Below are positions 56,404 to 64,000 of a stretch of 64,000 nucleotides of DNA, piece by piece. A program made the translations under genes and the position numbers. This DNA is from Saposhnikovia divaricata (Eukaryota > Streptophyta > Magnoliopsida > Apiales > Apiaceae). The DNA lies in assembly GCA_036435485.1 (NCBI GenBank), contig CM071600.1, positions 65,159,546-65,223,545 of the forward strand. Direction: 5' to 3'. How positions within the stretch are numbered: position 1 is the first letter of the stretch; each line of letters opens with the position of its first letter. The notes beneath the pieces were generated by a model. It was not told the origin of the DNA and did no database searches. It worked only from the letters and a program-made list of their open reading frames with translations.

Positions 56404-56660
56404 ACTCCCTCCATCCCAAAAAAACGTTTCCTGTTTTACTTGGACACGTTTCCCAACGCATACTTTTGATCGTTAATATCTTTAATTTCGTATTAGTATT
56501 AAATATAAAAACTTCAATATATTAAAGTACTCACAAATACGAATCAAACAAAATCACTCATGACTATATTTTATCTTATAAATTATGCGTAAGTTAGTAG
56601 TAAATCGCTTATACAGTACCAAAAGTCAAAACAAGAAGATCATTATGGAACGGAGGGAGT
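56404..56660. mobile_element. Stowaway-like MITE
   Basis: Inverted ends ctccctccatcccaaaaaaa and ttatggaacggagggag with TA on both sides, about 257 bp. A typical plant Stowaway layout. Confidence 0.82.
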
Positions 56661-56883
56661 ACATTTTTTCTTGATGAAGGCCGACACCAACATTTTATCC
56701 TCTACCTTTATTCTAAAAATTAATGTGGTATTTAGTTGGAATGAATGAAATGGATGAAATTAAAAAAAAAATTAATGGATGTAAATTTGTTACAATAATA
56801 ATTGTAAAGAAATGTATGGGACAAGAAATGGAACATTCCATTTTAAATTGGGACGCTTGAATAATGGTTTAATTTATTATGAA

Positions 56884-57327
56884 CTAGCTTAAAGCCCGTG
56901 CAAATCACGGGTTATTATTTTTTTTTAATTTGCTTATAATGTAATATAATATTACAAACTTTTAAGTTTAATATGTTGTTGGAGAATTGAACATTAGACT
57001 TTTCTATAACATTAGATCTTTGTATATAACAACTTTTAGTATTAAATTTAAATTAATATGTCGTTGGCGGAATCGAACCTTTAACCTTTCTACATAACAT
57101 CTTTTAGTATTAATGTTAAATTAAAATATTGTTAACGGGATTTGAGTCATAAACCTCTGTATATGACAACTTTTAATATTGTATCTAACAGCTATTATTT
57201 ATTTAATTTGAAGATCTAACGGTTGTGAATGAATGGGATAACAAAAATTGAGAGATAATAAAAATGGGATTAATCAAATTACAAAATATACCCACTTTTA
57301 CTTATAGTATAGTATAGATAGTATAGA
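56884..57327 (-). mobile_element. Non-autonomous Helitron (family 1), minus strand
   Basis: Minus strand starts TCTATACTATCTATAC at 57327 and ends with a hairpin (CCCGTG-atttg-CACGGG), then ctttaag and CTAG at 56884. It sits between A and T. Internal words (acaacttttagtattaa, tcgaacctttaacctttcta) match 25288-25681 in inverted orientation. Confidence 0.82.
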
Positions 57328-57546
57328 TGTCTATATTTATGTATTACTGTGCTCAATGCTTTGACTCTACAAATGAACATTCATAACCAATCCGTCATCT
57401 AAAAGAACGGGGTGAGTAAACACATATTTTTATGAAATTTGTATATAAACATTTTCTAGTTATTGTCCTCCTGCTCTGTTCGCACTGATCAGACTATTTT
57501 TCTTCTCAATTTTGTTCGCATTGGTCCTTTGAGTATAAGTTTTTCG

Positions 57547-58009
57547 TTGGCCCTGGGGACCTCTGAAAGCTGCAAAGGGTTACCCAAATATAAATAAACT
57601 GTAACAACGCCTATGAAGAGATCTTTTACTACAAAAAATAATCTAAAGCTGAATTAGCAAGGTCGTTGTACGAAAGATCCACCCCTCTATACATTTAAAG
57701 TTTACACTAAATATTTGAATGCTTCATGTGCTGCACTTAAACTTTGGACAACTATCTACAAAACGGTTAAGTAGTAAAAAATTATCAATGTATTAATAAC
57801 ATGATAGATATCTGAAATCCTTGAAATAAGAACTATTTACCCCTCTATACATTTAAAGTTTACTCTAAATAATTGAAATGCTTCATGCGTTGCAATTAAA
57901 CTTTGGATAAATATTTTCAAAACAGTTCAGTAGTTAAAAATTATCAATGTATTAATAATATGGTAGATATTTGAAGTCCTTGAAACACGGACTATTTCAT
58001 ATAGATAAG
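57547..58009. repeat. Duplicate of the UMP1 intron 2/exon 3 segment (copy 2)
   Basis: A close copy of 46329-46792 in the same orientation, about 1.4 kb upstream of UMP1 exon 1 on the transcribed strand. It includes the splice acceptor (CCCTTTGCAG on the minus strand) and about 24 bases of exon 3. The 219 bp before it show nothing recognisable. Confidence 0.88.
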
Positions 58010-58019
58010 TGAGTTTATA

Positions 58020-58522
58020 GTGACTTGGAATCTTGCTTGATTTTTTTGATAGTTTCTCCATCCTTGAGTTTGAAATTGCCAAAATCATTCATTAGCTTGC
58101 TGAGTTTCACCTTTTTTTAGAGATTTTGAACCTTCATGATAGGCTTCCAAAACATCCCCATTTCCTTTATTGTTTTGAGTGAAGAAGCTTTATCATGCTC
58201 AGCTTGATCCAACGCATTCATTAGAGAATGTTTCTCCATTATACCCAAGCTTGGTCACTCCATCGGTGTGAGATCATCAACATGCATCTTTTGGCTTGCC
58301 ATCCTTATCCAGAAATTCATAATTCCCTTTTTAAACCACCCTTAAGACCAGTGATTTCTTGGACATATAAGTCTTCATTCTTCCTTTCCACTGGTTGTAG
58401 TTTTCTGAACCAGTGAGGAGATGAACCCTATAATTAGATTTAGCTTCGAGATAGTTGTCAATCATTTTGATCGATACTTTTCCAATTACAGAAATGTTAG
58501 TATACCAATGCTCTAATACCAA
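58020..58522 (-). pseudogene. Copia gag remnant
   Basis: The minus strand has LTGSENYNQWKGRMKTYM near 58410-58357. After frame changes it has ALDQAEHDKASSLKTIKEM and VLEAYHEGSKSLKKGET, the UBN2-type gag of copia elements. Stops and shifts break it. It is cut at the left by the duplicated segment ending at 58009. Confidence 0.8.
58510..58521 (-). other. Decayed primer-binding site of the copia remnant
   Basis: Minus strand TGGTATTAGAGC, one change from the initiator-Met PBS, just inside the LTR edge at 58524. Confidence 0.75.
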
Positions 58523-58523
58523 A

Positions 58524-59280
58524 TGAAACTAGACACCTAGAGGCCGGGGGGATGAATAGGTGTAAATAACTAACTATAGTCAATTTAATATTTACCGAAA
58601 ATAGCTTACTGAATATAATTTAGGCAGACACAATTGGTAAGCCGAATGTAACTAAAGATAAAACAATATGTAAGGTACAGAAAGATAAAGAACACAAAGA
58701 TCTTTTAGCCAGGTTCGACCTCTAATCCCCTTTGGTCTACATCGTAGTCCCTTACCAACTTAGTAAGAGAATAAATTATTGATCAAACAATGAAAAAAAT
58801 ACAAATACAATAATATATCACCCTACTTCCCAGCTGCTGACAAATAGCGTGCTGAATGATTACAATTACGAGAACAATATAAATCAATCATGATTACAAC
58901 TCAAACTATAGACTCTCTACTTATATAATACGATATGATATATTATAAATTCAAGAGAATCGTTAAAACACTGAATTGTTATGTTCTTGTTTTTTGTTAG
59001 ACACAAAATAAACAAAAGAATAGATTTGTAAAGCCTTACACATAACGTTTAAAAACTATCCTTACAACTTGCAACGTATAGAATCCAATTCTAAGGTTCA
59101 AATTAGTTCAAAGTATTTCTTAACATTATTGTGAACGTTGAACAGAAGAAAGAAGAGAAGAGTAAAATGTTAATAAATTGTTTCTGCTGAAAATATGCAT
59201 ATAAATCGTGCATAAAGAGTATGTAGAAGAAAGAGTTTAAAATGCTAATAAACTCTTATAAAGTAGGAAAATAGTATTGA
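58524..59280 (-). repeat. LTR of the copia remnant (outer end uncertain)
   Basis: The plus strand starts tgaaactagacacctagagg and reads gatgaataggtgt, a signature of many plant copia LTR ends near the PBS. The far end could not be fixed, and the given limit is where a SINE begins. Confidence 0.5.
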
Positions 59281-59414
59281 TAGCTTAGAAGCTCAAGTGG
59301 TAAGGGCTTATCTCTGGTTGTCCAGGTCCTGGGTTTGACTCTCGCTCACCCCCGAGATTTGTTAGAACGGATACTCACTTTGTAAGGCATTTAAGCCTAA
59401 TTATTCAAAAAAAA

Positions 59415-59417
<3 letters not shown>
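59281..59417 (+). mobile_element. tRNA-derived SINE
   Basis: A-box-like agctcaagtgg (about 59290-59300), B-box-like gggtttgactc (59331-59341), a short body and an A10 tail at 59408-59417. The length fits plant SINEs. Confidence 0.7.

Positions 59418-59472
<55 letters not shown>
59418..59472. repeat. (AT)n(AC)n microsatellite after the SINE tail
   Basis: About 21 AT units followed by about 6 AC units, directly downstream of the SINE A-tail. Confidence 0.93.
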
Positions 59473-59474
<2 letters not shown>

Positions 59475-60036
59475 ACGTAAGATATATTCTTGTCAATCTG
59501 TCTATGTTCAGTATCTTTAACTTGCTGTTTATGACATACTGATTTATTAAGCAGTACACTGTTTTATCCTGCAACACTAAGTTAGTAAAAAACAATATGG
59601 CATGCTATTTTATATCTAAATTCAAGTCTTTTGACTTGCTATTCATCAAAACCGTAAGAGTATCAAAAATATCAATTTTGGTTGTCATTCCTAACTATCA
59701 CTTTAATAAAAAGCCAACAACAATTTCATATATGTCGAGGGACAGAACCAAGCATTTAAAATTAGGTGGGCTTGATAAGAGACACTAACAAAATTTCACT
59801 CTCGAATCAGCCATGCCATTCCAACCACCATCAAGTCTCCATTAGTTTTCTAAGCAAAATATTTCTCTATACATATTTTGTTGACAAATATTGTTACTCA
59901 ATATTGATAATTTAATATCTCAACAATATTCGTTATTATTTTCAGAGAGTGTTTGATAACTTAGTAGTATTCATAGAAAATAATTTAATAATCAGATACT
60001 AATTATTTAACCAAGGAGTTTATATTATGGAAAGCT
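59473..60036. other. AT-rich spacer
   Basis: No gene or repeat recognised. Confidence 0.4.
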
Positions 60037-60925
60037 AGAAAATGATCCAAATGTCACAATTTTAAATTAAATGGTTCCAAATGTCACAACTCAAAAATAT
60101 GGTCTCAAATGTCACACTAAAACACTACATCGTGTAGCGTTTTCAATTTTAAGTTCAAAACTCTACAAGTAGTGTTTTGGGTCAAAACACTACTTAAAGT
60201 GGTGTTTTGGGTTCATAACGCTACTTTAAGTTGTGTTACCTATTTTTATTTTTATTTTTGGGTTAGAAATATTTAATTTTTTAATTGAAAATTTTAAACT
60301 TTATCTGTAGTCCCTTGGGGGTTCAATAGTTAACCTTTGGGGTTCAACGGTTCCATTTTGGGTTTTAGAAATATTCAAAATGACGAATAAACCGTATACG
60401 AACACGGTGTTTAGGGTTATTTCAACAATTAATCTTTGGGATTCAACAATTCCATTTTGGGTTTTAAAAATATTCATAATGATGAATTAACCGTATACAC
60501 ACTTATAAACAACCCTAAATCCTAGACCCTAAATCTTAACTTAACTTAATTTTAAAAAAACTTGGGGCTGGTCCCCGACTTTTTTAAAAATCAAGCCGTC
60601 GGACTCGGTAAGAAAACACAATTTGAATTGACGTTTTGATTATAAATTTTTTAATAGTGTTTGCAAATATATGTTTAGCAAAAAAAAGAAAAAAAAGTAA
60701 CACAACTTAAAGTAGAGTTTTGAACCCAAATCACCTCTTTAAGTAGCATTTTGAACCCAAAACAACACTTTAAGTAGTGTTAAATTTTCAATTTAAAAAA
60801 AAAATATCGAAAACACTACACAATGTAACATATCTGTAAACACAACTTAAATTTACGGTTTGAAATGATATTTAGGACCATTTTTTCATAATATGATATT
60901 TGAAGCATTTTTTGTTAAAATCGTG
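60037..60925. mobile_element. Foldback element
   Basis: Inverted arms: the left arm has ccaaatgtcac three times and gtagtgttttgggtcaaaac (about 60160-60240). The right arm has ttttgaacccaaaacaacac and ctttaagtagtgtt (about 60745-60785). The centre has a diverged direct repeat (ttcaacggttccattttggg and ttcaacaattccattttggg). No clear target duplication. Confidence 0.6.
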
Positions 60926-62874
60926 ATTGAGGATCGGAGTCAACACCAAATCCAATGAAAATGAAATATGAGTTTCATACATGACTGGATACAATTCATT
61001 CTGGGCTTAAGTTCAGGGAAACTCTTGTACATCCATCCCTGATCATGCCACCTCATTTCGCATAGCGCTCTATTCTTTTCTACATTCCATTGGAATTGAT
61101 TTAACCAGGGGAATTCAAATTTGATTCATTTGTACAAATATAATTACCTGATTGCTGGCTGGGTGGTCAAAATTCCAAAAGAGATTGTAGTACGCACAGA
61201 GTACTGTTGTTGGATTCTGAGTGGTCTACTTATCTCTGCTGCACTGGCACAAGCTGAACGTGCACAACTTCTGGATACCAACACAATTATTACATAACAA
61301 CAAAATACAAAAAAATATCTATCGTTTAATCGTATTCAACTATTCATTGTCTGTCCCCGTAAGGATATGCACGCACGTATCTTACTCCCGAATTGCATAT
61401 GGGCAACGAGTTACGGCTGCCATACTTTTTAAACTTTTATTTACGTATTAAATAATGTAATTAATTATTTTAATTGTTACACTGACTAAAAGAAAATATA
61501 GAGGTTGCTTCCTTCTTCTTTTTTGCTAGGTTTTTTTGTTGCTTTTCTTTAACTTAATTCTTTACTTGATAATTTTTTTCCAGAAACACACTCTATATTT
61601 CAAAGACAAAAAATGTCAAAAATTATATGATTATCATCAGGAACTGTTTAACATCTTTAAGTCATTAAGAAATGAAAACAACAATTAATACTCTCTTTAA
61701 AAATGATGAATAATTTGTACATAAAAAAAATATTACAACATACTCCATATTACAGAAATATAACGTATACAAATATATTACTACACTTTATGTATTTATA
61801 AAGTGGGTGCTAAATTCGTCGACTATAATGTTCTAGGTATTTGTGTCGGGTTCTAATTAGTACATTAATGTAGTGCACTGATGATCTACTCCACAGTTTC
61901 ACAACAAAACTTAGTTGAGGAGTCCTATACTCATACTCATGAATAACTAAAAAAGTGTGTGCTTAACTACCAGACCAAGTGACTACTCGAATAAAAAATG
62001 ACAGAGTCGTAAATCTTAATTAGAAAAGATATCTTATTTATACTCAGCATCTACAAGTAATTAAATAAAGGATTAAGCAAAGAAACTAGTCATGCCAACA
62101 AAGTAACGTAACGACACATGTTCTAATAATGTTGATCCTTGCTCTTTCTTGTTTCACAAACCTTCCCAGGCCTTTGCATTGTAGCCTTTTCTTCGTTGTT
62201 GTCGTCGTTGTTGTCGTTACCACTCTCCCGTCATTCTGACTCATGATTTAGATCGGTCAATAGATAGCTAGTTGTTTGTAATCTTTGTATGCTTGACAGT
62301 ATGAGTGAGATTTAGTAGGGTGTTTTAATTATATTGCAGAGAAGGCTTCTGGCCTGTATATATATAGTTGGGGAAAGCGTACCGAGAGTGAGAGAGTACA
62401 AGCGCGCTAATTTTTTACAACTTCTAACTTCTAAGATATATTTTCTTATTTCATTTATACAGAGAGACCCATGCACACTCACTCATCAAATAATAGATTG
62501 GAATATATCTTTCTTTTTCTCAATAATAGTATCTTGTTTTCACTCTTATCTTTGCCACTTTCATTGTTCCCATCAAGCTAGTTGCACGTGCCATCATTCT
62601 TCCAATAACTGGTCGGCCATAACCTTGGAGAGAATCTTACTTCTTTATAGGGTAGAGAGAGAGAGAGGCGGAGAGAGAGAGAGAGATGGCTTGCTTGTTG
62701 CTACTGACTGAGATGGAAATATTTTAACTAATAATTCTCCAGCTGTACGTTTTCATATCAATGAAATTATTATATATAAATGTGGTATGAAGTTTCATTA
62801 TCCCTGGACAAGCGTCAAGCATATGTGATGCGTTTGTCTGCCAGGTGTGTCCCATGTGTCTCAGACCGTGTTTC
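60926..62874. other. Intergenic region
   Basis: No protein signature is seen in the short ORFs here. A GA microsatellite lies at about 62651-62686. A TTGTTGTCGTCGTTGTTGTC stretch at about 62197-62216 is low complexity. Confidence 0.4.
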
Positions 62875-63248
62875 TGTTGGGTTTTTACTTAAGTTGATGG
62901 GCTTATTGCTTTAGTTAATCCAAACTAGATAAGAGTCGTACACATTGGTATGATGTGTATAGATAAATAAACACACATTGGTATGATGTGTGAAGATAAT
63001 AAACACGCTGTGATGATTTGTATACACCAGTGTGAAGATTTGGTCTTAGCTATATTAAGTTATTTTAGGTAAAGTAGTGTAAGTTTTATCTATTAAGATC
63101 CTATTTTGTAGCTACCGCTGTGGTGAGCATAGCCTATAAATAATTCTTGTATTCGTTTGAGTTTTAATATCAAGGAAGTAGTTCCTCAATTCTCAGTTCT
63201 CATATACATTCAAACACTTATATATATATGTTTAGTTAATTCTCTACA
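62875..63248 (+). repeat. 5' LTR of a copia element
   Basis: Starts tgttgggttttt, ends ctctaca and is followed by the PBS. A TATA box (TATAAATA) lies at 63135-63142. A short internal repeat, cacattggtatgatgtgt, occurs twice (about 62942 and 62974). Limits are inferred from TG..CA because the other LTR is outside the window. Confidence 0.75.
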
Positions 63249-63251
63249 TTG

Positions 63252-63264
63252 TGGTATCAAGAGC
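63252..63264 (+). other. Primer-binding site of the right-hand copia element
   Basis: TGGTATCAAGAGC, a variant of the initiator-Met PBS with one extra A. Confidence 0.75.
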
Positions 63265-63277
63265 CATACAGTGGTAT

Positions 63278-64000
63278 ATGCCCAAATATATGCCAAAACC
63301 AGCAACGATGGAGACCACAAAATCAAAAGATGGAATGGTTGGGTTAAGCTATCCTATGTTGGCACGTACAAACTACACAGCCTGGTCGATAAAGATGCGT
63401 GTTTTTATGCAGGCCCAAGGCGTTTGGGAGGCAGTAGAGCAGAGTGATACTAAGGGTGTAGTTGAAGCCAAAACGGATAAGGTGGCACTTGCAGCTATCT
63501 ATCAGGGAATTCCTGAAGATATGCTCCTGTCGATTGCTGAGAAAAAGACTGCGAAGGAGGCATGGGAGGCATTGAAACTGATGTGTATGGGAGCTGATAG
63601 AGTTAAGTTGGCAAAGGTGCAAACTTTAAAAACGGAACTGGAATCACTGAACATGAAAGAAGGTGACCAGTTAGAAGATTTCTGCATGAAGGTGAATGGG
63701 ATTGTGACCAATATCCGCACTTTAGGTGAAACCATGGAGGAATCTTATGTTGTGAAAAAACTGTTACGAGCGATGCCTTCTAAATTCTTGCAGATTGCTT
63801 CAACGATTGAGCAATTTGGCGATGTGGAGAAGATGACAATTGATGAGGTTGTGGGTAGACTCAAGGCGCATGAGGAAAGAATGAGGGGTCGGATAGAGAA
63901 CACTGGAAGTTCCGGTGGAAAATTACTTTTGACTCAGGAGGAGTGGTCGAAGAGAAGCAATAAAAACTGGACCCCTGGGACTCACAATCAGAAACCAAGA
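63278..64000 (+). CDS. Copia gag-pol, N-terminal part (runs off the window)
   Basis: A frame open from ATG 63278 (or the in-frame ATG at 63290) to the last base, 241 codons, with no stop. It shows the UBN2-type gag domain: NYTAWSIKMRVFMQAQGVWE, IYQGIPEDMLLSIAEKKTAK, EAWEALKLMCMGADRVKLAK, LNMKEGDQLEDFCMKVN and VVKKLLRAMPSKFLQIASTI. The polyprotein would continue with zinc knuckle, protease, integrase, RT and RNase H beyond the edge. No lesion is seen here, so the element could be intact. Confidence 0.9.
   Translation, partial: MPKYMPKPATMETTKSKDGMVGLSYPMLARTNYTAWSIKMRVFMQAQGVWEAVEQSDTKGVVEAKTDKVALAAIYQGIPEDMLLSIAEKKTAKEAWEALKLMCMGADRVKLAKVQTLKTELESLNMKEGDQLEDFCMKVNGIVTNIRTLGETMEESYVVKKLLRAMPSKFLQIASTIEQFGDVEKMTIDEVVGRLKAHEERMRGRIENTGSSGGKLLLTQEEWSKRSNKNWTPGTHNQKPR

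Noticed and set aside
62334..62711. 125-codon ORF
   Set aside because: No recognisable domain. It ends in a GA microsatellite and lacks codon-level signs of a gene.

Overview
The window is nuclear DNA of a flowering plant, very probably a eudicot. The evidence is spliced plant genes with GT-AG introns and AT-rich spacers, plant LTR-retrotransposon lineages (Ty1/copia, Athila-like and chromovirus Ty3/gypsy), Helitrons, Stowaway-like and Mutator-like MITEs, and a nuclear tRNA-Asp gene. I cannot name the species.

Layout. 1-18 kb is a retrotransposon nest. A long LTR fragment (1-2344) abuts a decayed minus-strand copia element (2345-3347 plus 14717-17984). That copia is split by an 11.4-kb Athila-like element (3348-14716) flanked by a 5-bp target duplication. 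19.0-24.4 kb is a nine-exon gene for a TMEM33/Pom33-like membrane protein, with a solo LTR in intron 7. 25-33 kb is an AT-rich patchwork of Helitrons, MITEs and long foldback elements, several with target duplications or paralogous empty sites. 34.6-41 kb is a 14-exon p300/CBP-type (HAC-like) histone acetyltransferase gene lacking the usual C-terminal ZZ and TAZ modules. 41.8-43.0 kb is a 5'-truncated CRWN/NMCP (nuclear lamina) gene fragment on the minus strand. 44.0-44.8 kb is a poly(A) retroposon. 45.5 kb is a tRNA-Asp(GUC) gene. 46.0-56.1 kb is a minus-strand UMP1 (proteasome maturation factor) gene with a 9.4-kb second intron. That intron contains a structurally complete chromovirus (48656-53977) whose two 332-bp LTRs look identical. 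56.4-63 kb holds a MITE, a Helitron, a copia remnant, a SINE and a foldback element. The window ends inside the gag of another copia element (LTR from about 62875, open frame 63278-64000).

How the pieces relate. Host genes are sparse and TE insertions dominate. The Athila-like primer-binding site is the exact complement of the 3' end of the tRNA-Asp gene in the same window. The most unusual signal is a G/C-rich hairpin module (stem GGCGC, loop GGCA, stem GCGCC). It recurs at every module boundary of the Athila-like element: four copies per LTR, one at the gag/pol frame change and two between pol and the third ORF. Also notable are reciprocal empty sites between two paralogous repeat units, a UMP1 locus with lesions and a duplicated splice acceptor, and the truncated HAC-like gene.

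All identifications come from reading the sequence and recalling protein families. No database search or alignment program was run.
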